A DNA stretch of 40,023 nt from Thermodesulfovibrionales bacterium (GTDB lineage: Bacteria; Nitrospirota; Thermodesulfovibrionia; Thermodesulfovibrionales; JdFR-86), in NCBI GenBank assembly GCA_030682405.1, contig JAUXOF010000063.1:1-40023 (forward strand), given 5' to 3'. Numbering within the stretch: the first letter of the stretch is position 1; every line of letters begins with the position of its first letter. Below, in pieces: positions 27,056 through 35,931 of the stretch. Made by a program: the position numbers and the translations under genes. The notes below the pieces were generated by a model. That model saw nothing but the letters and a program-made list of their open reading frames with translations. It ran no database searches and was not told the origin of the DNA.

Positions 27056-28120
27056 TTAGATGAAATTCACATGCTCCGGGGGATTTTTAACCATCCACAG
27101 AAATTCGTTGATTTCGTTCTGCCGGCAGTTTATGCCGCAGACCTTATGGACATTCACCTCGGTCTTTACCCTGTCCATCACCTCTTTATATCTTTCCCCG
27201 AACACTATGTCCCGGAATGACTCTTTAGTGAGGTCACCCGCACAGAAGGCCTCGTTTCCGAAGAAATTTCCGCAGTTATAGACCTTGCCGTTTCCGGATA
27301 TCTGGGGCAGAAACTCGCAGCCGTAGCAATGGTCGTATCCCCTTATGCCCCTGCCGCGCATCTTCTTCCACTTGACGATAACATTGTAGCCGCCCTCCGA
27401 GTAAGACTCCGCCTCCCTAAGAAGGGGGGCGAACCTGTCGTAGTCCTCGTCCCCGAGGTCAAGGTTGTGGTTATAGCTCTCGGAGCACTGCTTTATAACA
27501 GCGTAGTCCACGCCGAGATCTTTGCCAAGCCTTGCAAACGGAACGATGTCGTCCGCATTTTCCTCAATCAGGACGAGTTGAAGGCCTATCGTCACCTTCA
27601 AGCTGTTTTTCCTCTTGATCGCGACGCACTTACCGATGTTGCTTACGACCTTTCCGAAGCTCTCACGGCGGCTACCCATCACCTGCTCGTATTTCTCCGC
27701 GGAAGCCGCTATATTGAACCTTATCCATGTAAGCGAGGCGAGAAAATCTTCGAGCCCCTTCTCCTTGAGCACGAGCCCGTTGCTTGAGAGCGCCATATCC
27801 AATCCGGCCTCTGCCCCTGCTATCACAGCCTCGTAAACCCCGGGATGCACCATCGGTTCTCCGTCTCCGAGAAAGCCTATGGCCTTGACCCCCATCGAGG
27901 CAGCGTCTTTCAGAAAGGCTATGAGCGTATCTGTGGGGAAGGTCTCGCTTGTCCTGTTTTCAGGGACGGAGTAATAACAATATTTGCACTGGATATTGCA
28001 GGTCTTCGTTATCCCCATGTCTATATAGAGGGGCGCTATTCTTTTCCCGCTAAGCCAGTCTAAGACCCGCCCTGAGTGCCACATCAGCTTGTTTCCGTCC
28101 ATCAGATATTTGTCTGCCAT
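27056..28120 (-). CDS. radical SAM/SPASM protein, paralogue 2
   Basis: The 354-residue protein has CNIQCKYC (C41, C45, C48), the glycine-rich GFLGDGEPMVHP, and SPASM-type cysteines (YDHCYGCEF, YNCGNFF, VCGINCRQNEINEF). The N-terminus KYLMDGNKLMWHSGRVLDWL and the tail NPPEHVNFI are shared with paralogues 3 and 4. The last 35 bases of the gene match paralogue 4 with one mismatch, although the rest has diverged. The auxiliary-cluster cysteine pattern differs from paralogue 3 by the extra CYGC. Reaction and substrate are unknown. Confidence 0.88.
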   Translation of the reverse strand: MADKYLMDGNKLMWHSGRVLDWLSGKRIAPLYIDMGITKTCNIQCKYCYYSVPENRTSETFPTDTLIAFLKDAASMGVKAIGFLGDGEPMVHPGVYEAVIAGAEAGLDMALSSNGLVLKEKGLEDFLASLTWIRFNIAASAEKYEQVMGSRRESFGKVVSNIGKCVAIKRKNSLKVTIGLQLVLIEENADDIVPFARLGKDLGVDYAVIKQCSESYNHNLDLGDEDYDRFAPLLREAESYSEGGYNVIVKWKKMRGRGIRGYDHCYGCEFLPQISGNGKVYNCGNFFGNEAFCAGDLTKESFRDIVFGERYKEVMDRVKTEVNVHKVCGINCRQNEINEFLWMVKNPPEHVNFI

Positions 28121-28131
28121 ATGTTATACCT

Positions 28132-29211
28132 CTATATAAAATTCACGTGCTCGGGCGGATGCTTAATCTGCCAGATGAACTCGTCTACGCAGTGCGTCCT
28201 GCAGTTGGAGTAGCACTTCTTTACGTCAAGCTCTGCCACTTTTTGAATGACTTCAGCGTATCTCTCGCTTTCGATAATCTCCCTGAAGGATTGTTTTGTG
28301 AGGTCGCCCAAGCGGAACTCCTCTTCCTTGTAATTAAAGAACATCCCGCAGGGGTAAAGCCTTCCATCGCCGCTTGAGTAGAGGAGAAACGGCGCGCCGA
28401 GGCATCTGTCGTAAATCCGCTCGCCCATATTCATGACCTTACGCCACTTTACGATGACATTATAACCGTCTCTGCCCTGAGACTCGGCCTCGTGGAGTAT
28501 GTCCTCGAAGTTTTCGTAGTCGGCAAGTTTTTTGTAAACGCCGAGTGCGTTTTCCACGGTGTCGCTGCATTGTTTTATGACGAGGTAGTCCACTCCCAAT
28601 TCCCTTCCCAATTTGGCGAGAGGCACCGCCTGATCTACATTAGTCGGGGTGAGAACCATCTGGAGGCCTATCGTAACCGGAAGGTTCTTCCTCTTTTTAG
28701 TCTCTACACAGAACCTCATCTTGCTCACCGCCACCTCAAACTCCTTGCTCCTGTGGACCCTCCTGTATGCCTCGTCCGATGCCGCGCTTAGGTTGAACCT
28801 CATCCATGTGAGGTGCTCAAGCGCCATCTCGCCGTCCCTGCCCGCATCGAAGAGTATGCCGTTAGTGCCAATCGAGATGTCCACGCCTGCCTTTTTGCCG
28901 GTCTCTATCGCCTCATACACATGCGGGTTGAGGAGGGGTTCGCCCTCTCCGATAAAGCCCATTGACCTTACGCCCATCTCCCCTGCGCTTTTCATATAAT
29001 TCAAAAGCGGCTCGCGGGGGAAGTAGACCTCCGCGCCCTTCTTGTAGAAATTCCCCTGAAGCACCCCAAAACAGTACTCGCACCTGATGTTACAGCCTTT
29101 GCTCAAACCCACATCAATATGAAGCGGGGCGATTCTCTTTCCCTGAAGCCACTCCTGCACCCTGTCGAGGTGCCAGAAGAGCTTATGTCCGTCCATAAGA
29201 TATTTGTCCAT
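28132..29211 (-). CDS. radical SAM/SPASM protein, paralogue 3
   Basis: The 359-residue protein has CNIRCEYC (C40, C44, C47), GFIGEGEPLLNP, and SPASM-type cysteines (YDRCLGAPF, YPCGMFF, KKCYSNCRTHCVDEF). The N-terminus KYLMDGHKLFWHLDRVQEWL is nearly that of paralogue 2, and the tail is HPPEHVNFI. An eight-residue-longer loop after the cluster (GVLQGNFYKKGAEVYFPRE) sets it apart. It lies directly upstream of paralogue 2 (11 bases) and one base after the RmlD-like gene, so both steps are probably made in equal amounts. Confidence 0.88.
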   Translation of the reverse strand: MDKYLMDGHKLFWHLDRVQEWLQGKRIAPLHIDVGLSKGCNIRCEYCFGVLQGNFYKKGAEVYFPREPLLNYMKSAGEMGVRSMGFIGEGEPLLNPHVYEAIETGKKAGVDISIGTNGILFDAGRDGEMALEHLTWMRFNLSAASDEAYRRVHRSKEFEVAVSKMRFCVETKKRKNLPVTIGLQMVLTPTNVDQAVPLAKLGRELGVDYLVIKQCSDTVENALGVYKKLADYENFEDILHEAESQGRDGYNVIVKWRKVMNMGERIYDRCLGAPFLLYSSGDGRLYPCGMFFNYKEEEFRLGDLTKQSFREIIESERYAEVIQKVAELDVKKCYSNCRTHCVDEFIWQIKHPPEHVNFI

Positions 29212-29212
29212 T

Positions 29213-30052
29213 TCAAATCTCCCTGCAATACTCTCTTACGGCCTCTTTCCACGGCCTGAGAGCGTTTATTTTTATGGATTTAAGCGGTGTGTTCGTATTT
29301 TTTATCCCGACATACGGGAAGTCCCTATATGACGCTTTCTCGACCTTCACATCCAGCCCGAGTGTCTCTGTAATCTCCTTCATAAGCTCATAGAGTGAGG
29401 CCTTCCCCTCGTTCGCTATATGATAAACGCCATGCGGCATGGGGGCCTCGACAATCCTTTTTACCTCTGCGGCAACATCCTTGCTGTAAGTGGGCGATGA
29501 GATTATGTCCCCGGATATCCTTAAGGTCTTCTGCCCCTCCCTCGCCTTCTGGAGCATTTTTTCGACGAACTGGTTGTCCTTCGGGGTCTTTCCGAAAAGC
29601 ACAGAGACCCGGAAGATGTAAAAGCGCCCGGCAAGCGCCTGTATGAAGCAGTCCCCCGCATATTTCGTTGCACCGTATACATTTAAAGGACAGGGTGTGT
29701 CGCCTTCCGTGCAGAAATCTCCCTTGGAGTCGTTAAACACGGCATCCGTGCTGAAGTGCACAAGCAGAAACCCCATTTTATTGGAAAGCTCCGAGAGGGC
29801 CTTCGGGTAAAGCGCATTCATTCTGAAGGCACGCTCCGGCTCTTTCTCGCATGGGTCTATGCCTAAGAATGCGGCTGTGTTTATGAGGATATCCGGACTG
29901 TGCCTTGAAATCGTGTCCTGCACATCCTCGAAGTTCATAGCATCGAAGTCCTTGCTGCTTAAGCCTGTAACAGTATAGCCGTCGGCAAAGACTTCCTTAA
30001 TGGCCGTGCCCATCTTGCCCGTATGTCCGAGGAGAAGTATTTTTTTAGCCAT
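29213..30052 (-). CDS. RmlD-like dTDP-4-dehydrorhamnose-reductase-family SDR
   Basis: The 279-residue protein starts MAKKILLLGHTGKMGTAI, a Rossmann GxxGxxG loop. It has INTAAFLGIDPCEKEPERAFRMNA, HFSTDAVF and the catalytic Y126/K130 (VYGATKYAGD), all typical of RmlD. Family members reduce the 4-keto group of dTDP-6-deoxy-4-ketosugars with NAD(P)H. RmlA, RmlB and RmlC are not here, so the true substrate may be another keto sugar nucleotide. It overlaps the transketolase C-terminal gene by 8 bases. Confidence 0.85.
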   Translation of the reverse strand: MAKKILLLGHTGKMGTAIKEVFADGYTVTGLSSKDFDAMNFEDVQDTISRHSPDILINTAAFLGIDPCEKEPERAFRMNALYPKALSELSNKMGFLLVHFSTDAVFNDSKGDFCTEGDTPCPLNVYGATKYAGDCFIQALAGRFYIFRVSVLFGKTPKDNQFVEKMLQKAREGQKTLRISGDIISSPTYSKDVAAEVKRIVEAPMPHGVYHIANEGKASLYELMKEITETLGLDVKVEKASYRDFPYVGIKNTNTPLKSIKINALRPWKEAVREYCREI

Positions 30053-30956
30053 TTCCGTATGCCTTTTCGATTGCCCCTTTAATGCCCTCCGAGGATATGC
30101 CGTAATGGCTTCTCATGCCGGCATTGTTCGTTATCTTGTGGATAAACTCGTTTTTTATTCCGAGCTTTATCAGCCTGTAATCAAGCCTTTCGCTGACTAT
30201 CCACTCGGCAATAATGCTTCCGAGGCCGCCTTCTACAAAGTGCTCCTCTACGGTTATAATCGTGTGAATAGCCTTAAGCTCCTTTTCGAGGGAGCTGAAG
30301 TCCATGGGCTGAAGCATCGGGACAGAGACGGCCTTTGGCCTCCTGTCAACTCCTTTAAGGGCGGATACGACCTCAGTGCTCACAGAGCCGTGAAAGAGCA
30401 CGGCTACGCCTTCCCCTTCGTTTAAGACAACCGGTCTCGTTATGTCTTTGACCCTTCCGGTATGGATTACAGGCTCCCCGCTCTTTGCGATTCTAATGTA
30501 TACGGGGTCTTTGCTCTTGATTGCATACTCAGCACACTTAACCGCTTCGATGGGGTCCGAGGGCGACAATATGACGAGATTCGGAAGCGTCCTTGCAAGC
30601 GCAATATCCTCCACGGAATAATGCGTAACTCCCTGCGGGGAATAGGTGACCCCGCTTCCGATGCCTATTAAAGTGACAGGCACATTCTGGTAGCAGATGT
30701 CGTTTCTTACCTGCTCGTAGCACCTGTAGAGGACAAAAGGCACTATGTTATAGACGAATACCTTGAACCCGCTAAGCCCGAGCCCTGATGCCATGCCTAT
30801 CATGTTCTGCTCGGCAACGCCGAGGTTGAGGAACCTCTCCGGAAAAGACTTCTTGTAGTTGTCGAGAACCCCGAACCCTGCATCGCCGGTGATTAAAAAT
30901 ATATCCTTTTTCTTCCCTGCCTCTTTTGTAATCCTCTCAATTACGGAGTTTCTCAT
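30045..30956 (-). CDS. transketolase, C-terminal subunit (PYR and C domains)
   Basis: The 303-residue protein corresponds to the second half of transketolase. E49 in LGVAEQNMIGMASGLGLSGF is the catalytic glutamate that activates ThDP in its partner. TYSPQGVTHYSVEDIALARTLPNL is the conserved His-containing loop. The N-terminal half is encoded separately just upstream (three bases). Split transketolases are common in archaea and in some bacterial gene clusters. Here it sits among glycan genes, so two-carbon transfer to or from an unusual sugar is more likely than a pentose phosphate role. Confidence 0.9.
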   Translation of the reverse strand: MRNSVIERITKEAGKKKDIFLITGDAGFGVLDNYKKSFPERFLNLGVAEQNMIGMASGLGLSGFKVFVYNIVPFVLYRCYEQVRNDICYQNVPVTLIGIGSGVTYSPQGVTHYSVEDIALARTLPNLVILSPSDPIEAVKCAEYAIKSKDPVYIRIAKSGEPVIHTGRVKDITRPVVLNEGEGVAVLFHGSVSTEVVSALKGVDRRPKAVSVPMLQPMDFSSLEKELKAIHTIITVEEHFVEGGLGSIIAEWIVSERLDYRLIKLGIKNEFIHKITNNAGMRSHYGISSEGIKGAIEKAYGNG

Positions 30957-30959
30957 ATG

Positions 30960-31763
30960 TCAATATTTACAGAGATGCCGCATGGCCTCCTCACGAAGTT
31001 CGTCCGTCACGATGAAGTAGTGCCACTTCATCTCATCCTCCATGAACGGAACTCCTTTCCCCTTTGTAGTTTCTGCTATGATTACCTTTGGCTTGCCCTT
31101 TTCCCCGCCCTTTAATGCTCCTTTAAGCTCTGTAAAGCTGTGGCCGTCCACCCTCAATGCCTTCCATCCAAAAGCCTTCCACTTGTCCTCCATGGGCTCG
31201 AAATGACAAAGCTCTGACGGCCTTCCATAGCCCTGAAGGTCGTTGCGGTCCATTATCACGGTAAGATTGTCGAGCTTGAGCTTTGAGGCAAACATTGCGC
31301 CTTCCCATATCGAGCCCTCCTCGGACTCGCCATCCCCGATGAGGGCGAATACCCGTCTTCCATCCCTTTTAAGCTTATAGCCGTGCGCCATGCCTATGGC
31401 GATGTTGAAGCCATGTCCGAGGGAGCCGGCAGAGACCTCTATGCCGGGCGAGGTGAACCTGTCGAGATGCGCGGGGAGGGTTCCGTCGTTCTGCATGTAA
31501 CCGGAGAGCTTTTTCATGCTTATAATCCCCTTACAGGCTAAGGTTGAATAGAGGGCCATTGCGGCATGCGCCTTGCTGAGGACGAAGATGTCCCTGTTTT
31601 TCCAATCATTTTTGTCTATTTTCATGGCATGAAAATAAAGGGTTGTCAGGATATCCACGCATGAGAGGGAGGATCCAACATGGGCGCTCCTTGACCGGCA
31701 GGCAATCTCAAGTATGAGCCTTCTTACCTTTTCGGCAATATCCGGAAGCCTATGTACATCCAT
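30960..31763 (-). CDS. transketolase, N-terminal subunit (ThDP-binding domain)
   Basis: The 267-residue protein has the ThDP-Mg motif GDGESEEG from 143, with MDRNDLQGYG following. The catalytic and substrate histidines of transketolase are at H28 (SAHVGSS), H66 (SKAHAAMALY), H99 (LPAHLDR) and H117 (GSLGHGF). It forms a complete enzyme with the 30045 gene. The 46-base gap to the preceding Nudix gene is among the largest inside the operon, so an internal promoter is possible, though I cannot point to one. Confidence 0.9.
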   Translation of the reverse strand: MDVHRLPDIAEKVRRLILEIACRSRSAHVGSSLSCVDILTTLYFHAMKIDKNDWKNRDIFVLSKAHAAMALYSTLACKGIISMKKLSGYMQNDGTLPAHLDRFTSPGIEVSAGSLGHGFNIAIGMAHGYKLKRDGRRVFALIGDGESEEGSIWEGAMFASKLKLDNLTVIMDRNDLQGYGRPSELCHFEPMEDKWKAFGWKALRVDGHSFTELKGALKGGEKGKPKVIIAETTKGKGVPFMEDEMKWHYFIVTDELREEAMRHLCKY

Positions 31764-31809
31764 CCATTAATATACCACAGGCGTAAGCCGAATTAACGCA
31801 TAACCTGCC

Positions 31810-32226
31810 TCATGTTGTGTTCATCTTCTCTATGAGCCGTCCTACGAACCTTACCACTTCCCTGTCGTGCTCTATCATCTTAAGGGGGGCAATCTCTGTA
31901 TACTTAAACCATCCCCAGCCCTGCCCCTCCTGAAGCTTAAGAGCTGATTTGTCCCCTGAGAACTCCTCTATGAACACATACATATGTCCCCTTATGTCTC
32001 CGATTTCATAGTCCTGCTCGTATACGAATTCCGGCGCTTTTGCCCTGTAGTGGAGCTCCTCGAAGGCCTCTCTCCTTACGGCCTCCTCCGGTGTCTCTCC
32101 GTCTTTAATCCCGCCGCCAAAGAATGCCCAGTAGCCGGGCATAATGCGGGCGTCCTCTGTCCGGTGCTGAAGGAGTAGCCTTTTCTGACGGTCATAAAGC
32201 ATTATAAGCGCTACGCGGTTTTCCAC
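31810..32226 (-). CDS. Nudix hydrolase
   Basis: The 138-residue protein contains a complete Nudix box from G38 to E57 ([20 protein letters not shown]). Nudix enzymes cleave X-linked nucleoside diphosphates, including nucleotide sugars. The N-terminus [18 protein letters not shown] is standard for the family. It lies seven bases downstream of radical SAM paralogue 4. It may clear a nucleotide-sugar side product or release a sugar 1-phosphate. The substrate is not predictable from sequence. Confidence 0.88.
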   Translation of the reverse strand: MENRVALIMLYDRQKRLLLQHRTEDARIMPGYWAFFGGGIKDGETPEEAVRREAFEELHYRAKAPEFVYEQDYEIGDIRGHMYVFIEEFSGDKSALKLQEGQGWGWFKYTEIAPLKMIEHDREVVRFVGRLIEKMNTT

Positions 32227-32233
32227 TTCGTTA

Positions 32234-33301
32234 TTAGATGAAATTCACATGCTCCGGGGGGTTTTTAAGCTCCCAGAGGTATCTGTTTATCTCGTCCATC
32301 CTGCAGTTTACCCTGCACCTTGCCGGGTTTAGCTTCTTCTCTGCCCACTCGATGGATTTTTTCCTTCTTTCGCCCTCCCATATCTCCCTGAAGGTGCTTT
32401 CGTAGATGTTGCCGTAAAGGAACCTCTCGTCGCCGAGGTATACGCTACAGCCCCACACGTTGCCGCCCGCATCGAGGTAAGACCAAAACGGCAGCGCAAG
32501 ACAGCGCTTGTAGTTGCGCATGCCTTCGTCCCACTTAAGCATCGCCCGCGCCCTGAATATCACCCTGAAATTGTCGTCGCCAACCTTCTTAAGCTCGTCG
32601 GCAAGATGGAGGCTGTCTTTGTATTTTACGCCCTCGTATTTACGGGTCTTGCTCAGGAGGTGCTGAGAGTACGGCTTTATAACGAGGTAGTCCATCCCTA
32701 TGTCGCGCGCGGTCTTGGCCAAGGTTACCACCTCGTCCTTGTTCTCGGGCAGAAGGATAAGCTGCATGCCGAGGGCGCACCTGTGGCCGGCCTCCCGCTT
32801 AATCCTTGCGGCAGCGGCCATGTTCTTTATCACCCTGTCGAAATCCGCGGGCTTCGTGCGGTGGATTTTTGCATAGGTCTCGCTTGTGCCGGCGTTAATG
32901 CTCACTTTAATCCATTCAACATCGCCAAGTATCTTCTCGGAAACGGATTCCTTCATGAGCACCCCGTTTGTGGTCAGGGCCGCGTCTATCCCTGATTTCT
33001 TCGTGTGGCCTATTATCTCGACCATCTGCCTGTGGAGGAAGGGTTCGCCCTCGCCGGCGTACATGACGCTTTTAAGACCGAGGGAGCCCATCTCGGAAAG
33101 CCTCTCCTTGAGTATCCCGGCGTCCAGCTGCCTGTTTTGGTATTCCATGAAATCAAGCCCGCAGAAAGTGCAGCGGTGGTTGCATATCCCGGAGGGGCTT
33201 ATCTCCATGTAAATGGGATATATCAGTTTGCCCTCAAGCCAGTCGTTTACCCTCCCGACGTGATATATGAGCTTGTGGCTGTCTATCTTGAACTTATCCA
33301 T
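32234..33301 (-). CDS. radical SAM/SPASM protein, paralogue 4
   Basis: I place the start at the ATG at 33301 (355 residues), because its N-terminus [20 protein letters not shown] aligns with the three paralogues. The longer frame to 33622 would run 107 codons into the SIS gene. Cluster motif CNHRCTFC (C40, C44, C47), [11 protein letters not shown], and SPASM-type cysteines ([31 protein letters not shown]) are present. The tail is NPPEHVNFI. Its segment between motif and SPASM is the most different from the other three. It is the first copy in transcription order. Confidence 0.88.
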   Translation of the reverse strand: MDKFKIDSHKLIYHVGRVNDWLEGKLIYPIYMEISPSGICNHRCTFCGLDFMEYQNRQLDAGILKERLSEMGSLGLKSVMYAGEGEPFLHRQMVEIIGHTKKSGIDAALTTNGVLMKESVSEKILGDVEWIKVSINAGTSETYAKIHRTKPADFDRVIKNMAAAARIKREAGHRCALGMQLILLPENKDEVVTLAKTARDIGMDYLVIKPYSQHLLSKTRKYEGVKYKDSLHLADELKKVGDDNFRVIFRARAMLKWDEGMRNYKRCLALPFWSYLDAGGNVWGCSVYLGDERFLYGNIYESTFREIWEGERRKKSIEWAEKKLNPARCRVNCRMDEINRYLWELKNPPEHVNFI

Positions 33302-33309
33302 TCTTAAAC

Positions 33310-33888
33310 TTATCCATTCTTTGCGCCCATGATTACGTCCAAAATGCAGTGGCATATGGAATGGTGAAGCACCTCCACAGGCCCGTATGCCTGAGCCGCC
33401 ACATAGAAGTTTATATCCCCCATTGAAGAGAGGGGGTTGTCCGGGGAGAATCCGGACAGGGTTATCACCTCGCAGCGCCTCTGCCTCGCTGCCTCTACGC
33501 CTAACAGGATGTTTTCCGACCTGCCGGAGCTGCTTATGGCCACGAGTATGTCCCCCTCGTCTGCGAACATCCCGATGGGCTTTTCGAAGATATGCCTGTA
33601 GCCGTAGTCGTTCCCAATGCACGTGAGGACGGAGCTGTCGTTGAAGGCCACAGCCCTGATGCCGCCGTTTTTCCAGAAATCCGTAGACATGTGGCTCGAT
33701 ATTGCGGCGCTTGCGCCGTTTCCTATGAACATCATCTTCCGGCCCGCTGCGGCCTGACGGACTATCAGGCCTCCGGCCCGCTCAATCCCCAGATGAAAGT
33801 CCATGCGCCTGTTCGCCCCGTCCGTAACCCGTAATGAGTTTATGAAACCCGCAAGATCCTTATAATATTTCTCCGCTGCTTTTCGCAT
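33310..33888 (-). CDS. SIS-domain sugar isomerase, GmhA-like
   Basis: The 192-residue SIS protein has the sugar-phosphate loop FIGNGASAAISSHMSTDF, the SSSGRSENIL segment that grips phosphate, and a C-terminal VEVLHHSICHCILD close to that of GmhA. GmhA turns sedoheptulose 7-phosphate into D-glycero-D-manno-heptose 7-phosphate, the first step to ADP- or GDP-heptose. A transketolase in the same operon could supply or consume sedoheptulose phosphate. It lies six bases downstream of the kinase-nucleotidyltransferase fusion. Confidence 0.85.
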   Translation of the reverse strand: MRKAAEKYYKDLAGFINSLRVTDGANRRMDFHLGIERAGGLIVRQAAAGRKMMFIGNGASAAISSHMSTDFWKNGGIRAVAFNDSSVLTCIGNDYGYRHIFEKPIGMFADEGDILVAISSSGRSENILLGVEAARQRRCEVITLSGFSPDNPLSSMGDINFYVAAQAYGPVEVLHHSICHCILDVIMGAKNG

Positions 33889-33894
33889 CTTCCT

Positions 33895-35427
33895 TCACCT
33901 CAACAGGGCATGTATGAATTCAAGCAATTCGTGCTTCTCAATCGGCTTTTTGTTGCACACTATCTGGACCGCCAGCGCCCCCGCTGCGTTGCCTATAAAA
34001 GAAATCATCTCCAGAGGCGCGCCGGAGGCGAAAATAGGCGCGGTGAAGGCAAAGACCGCATCCCCCGCCCCTACCGTATCCACCACCTTCGAGGAGAATA
34101 TCGGCGTCCTCACCGCATCCTCGTTTCCGCTTACCGCTATTGCCCCCTTCTTTCCCAGAGTCACCACAAGGCAGTCGGTGTTTAAGACGTTAAACATGTT
34201 TTTTGCGACGTCCTCTATGTTTGCGAACCTCTCCTGAGCCGCAAGCCTTATCTCCGGCTCGTCGAGGCAGATGAAATTCGAGCGGCGGTATTTGGTAATC
34301 ATGTTATAGCCGGCGTTTGCGCTGTTTGTCTGGGTGTTTACCGCAAGCTTCCCCGCGTGCCCCTCTATGGCCCTTATCATGCCGCCGGTGATGAAACCGT
34401 GTCCGAAGTCAGAGACCATCACGAGGTCGTACCCGGGCATCACGGAACGGATGTAGGCGGAGATGTCGGACTCCATCTGCCCGCCTATGTAGCTGTCGCT
34501 AAGGTAATTTATCTCAAACAGCTTCTGGTTCAGGTACTGGTTTATGTACCTCTTTTTTATCACGGTCGGGCCGTCGTCCCTATAGAAGAACTTGGCGTCT
34601 ATGTTCGGCTTGAGGTTTTTCCTGATGAAATCCTCCCTCGAATCGTGGTTTCCGAGCAGCGAGACCAGATGCACCTTGCCGCAGAGCCCCGCTACGTGGT
34701 TTGCGATGGCAAACGCCCCTCCGGTGAACACCTCATGGGCCAGATACCTGCTAACCACCAGAGGGGCCTTGGCCGACTTGCCCATGGAGTCGCAGTAGTG
34801 GTATTCGTCTATAATCCCGTCCCCTATCAGGAGCACCTTCATGTCCTTGATGTTGTTCAGGGTATCGGCTATGTCCTTGAAATCGTATTTCTTGGAGAAT
34901 TTCCTGAGAAACGCCTTCGTATCATCGGGGTATATGTCAAGGAAGTTGTTGATTATGCTGGAAGAGCTGAACGAAAACCCCTCGGTCTCCTGAATTTTGG
35001 TCTGTCCGAAGTATAGCTCCTTCTCCGCCTCGAATATCTTCTTGTGTATCTTCTGGTCGCGCTCATGGTAGGTCTGGCCCTTCGCAAAGACGTCCGGCTT
35101 AATCATTTTAACGCAGTCAAACGGGGTCTCGTCATCCACCATGCAGACGTAATCCACCATCCAGAGGGAGGCGGCGTTCTCCACCCTCATCTGCTCGGGG
35201 AATATGGGCCTTCCCGGCCCCCTCCGCACGTCCTTGTCCTTTATGACCGTGACGATGAGGACGTTGCCGAGTTTTTTCGCCTCTGTAAGATGCCTTATGA
35301 TGCCGGGGTGTACAATGTCGAAGATGCCGTGACTCTGTACAACGACCTTGCCTTCGCGCCTGAGGGCGGCGGCCTTCCTGACCATCCCGTCCAAAACCAG
35401 TATCTTATTTTTTATGGCGCGCTCCAA
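33895..35427 (-). CDS. nucleotidyltransferase-PfkB kinase fusion (inverted HldE-like order)
   Basis: The 510-residue protein has an N-terminal cytidylyltransferase-like domain (about 25-160: SHGIFDIVHPGI, PDVFAKGQTYHERD) and a C-terminal PfkB-type kinase (about 185-505) with DTVGAGDA at 450-457 (catalytic D456). HldE has the same two activities in the opposite order: kinase first, then adenylyltransferase. The nucleotide-binding HxGH is H40-P-G-I43 here, with the second histidine lost, so this domain may be weak or inactive. The start is TTG at 35427, with gaggg just upstream, and overlaps the stand-alone nucleotidyltransferase by 16 bases. A heptose-7-phosphate-type kinase is the best guess. 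Confidence 0.85.
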   Translation of the reverse strand: MERAIKNKILVLDGMVRKAAALRREGKVVVQSHGIFDIVHPGIIRHLTEAKKLGNVLIVTVIKDKDVRRGPGRPIFPEQMRVENAASLWMVDYVCMVDDETPFDCVKMIKPDVFAKGQTYHERDQKIHKKIFEAEKELYFGQTKIQETEGFSFSSSSIINNFLDIYPDDTKAFLRKFSKKYDFKDIADTLNNIKDMKVLLIGDGIIDEYHYCDSMGKSAKAPLVVSRYLAHEVFTGGAFAIANHVAGLCGKVHLVSLLGNHDSREDFIRKNLKPNIDAKFFYRDDGPTVIKKRYINQYLNQKLFEINYLSDSYIGGQMESDISAYIRSVMPGYDLVMVSDFGHGFITGGMIRAIEGHAGKLAVNTQTNSANAGYNMITKYRRSNFICLDEPEIRLAAQERFANIEDVAKNMFNVLNTDCLVVTLGKKGAIAVSGNEDAVRTPIFSSKVVDTVGAGDAVFAFTAPIFASGAPLEMISFIGNAAGALAVQIVCNKKPIEKHELLEFIHALLR

Positions 35428-35924
35428 GGCCCCTCACCGCGTAAATGCTCTTTAATCAGCTCTGTGGATGAAAACACTATCTCGTGCGTAAACCTCATCT
35501 CCGCGCCAATCTCCTTGAGGACTTCATACTCCCTCTGAATCTTCCCTGTCTTGTCCTTGAGGTTCTCGAACTCCTGCCCCTTGACGTATATGTCGGGCCT
35601 CAAAAGCCTCAGCGTCTCCTCAGCCGTGGGCCACTGGTTTACGGCAACATAGTCCACGCACTCAAGCGCGGCAAGGGATTCCGCCCTAAGCTCTTGGTTA
35701 AAGACCGGCCTTCCCCGCCCCTTGTCCACATACCTGTCCGGCGTGACTGTGACCACAAGCACGTCGCCCATCAGCCTTGAGGCCAGAAGGTATTTTATAT
35801 GCCCGGGGTGCATGAGGTCGAAACAGCCGTGCGAGAGGACGATTTTCTTGCCTTCCGCCCTCAGAGAATCAAGCTCCTTAGCAAGCCCGTCAAGCGCCTT
35901 GACCTTCGTCTCCGGAGTCCTCAT
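35412..35924 (-). CDS. stand-alone RfaE2-like nucleotidyltransferase
   Basis: I place the start at the ATG at 35924 (170 residues). The longer frame would overlap the upstream gene by 176 bases. The core SHGCFDLMHPGHIKYL has an intact HxGH (H39-H42), and RPDIYVKGQEF and VFSSTELIKEH complete the cytidylyltransferase-like fold. Such enzymes join a sugar 1-phosphate to ATP or CTP with loss of PPi. It probably supplies the activity weakened in the neighbouring fusion. Only seven bases separate it from the upstream gene. Confidence 0.86.
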   Translation of the reverse strand: MRTPETKVKALDGLAKELDSLRAEGKKIVLSHGCFDLMHPGHIKYLLASRLMGDVLVVTVTPDRYVDKGRGRPVFNQELRAESLAALECVDYVAVNQWPTAEETLRLLRPDIYVKGQEFENLKDKTGKIQREYEVLKEIGAEMRFTHEIVFSSTELIKEHLRGEGPWSAP

Positions 35925-35931
35925 CCGAGTT

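Noticed and set aside
33302-33622. Extended N-terminus of radical SAM paralogue 4
   Set aside because: The extra 107 codons are the antisense-free but different frame of the SIS gene. The paralogues fix the start at 33301.
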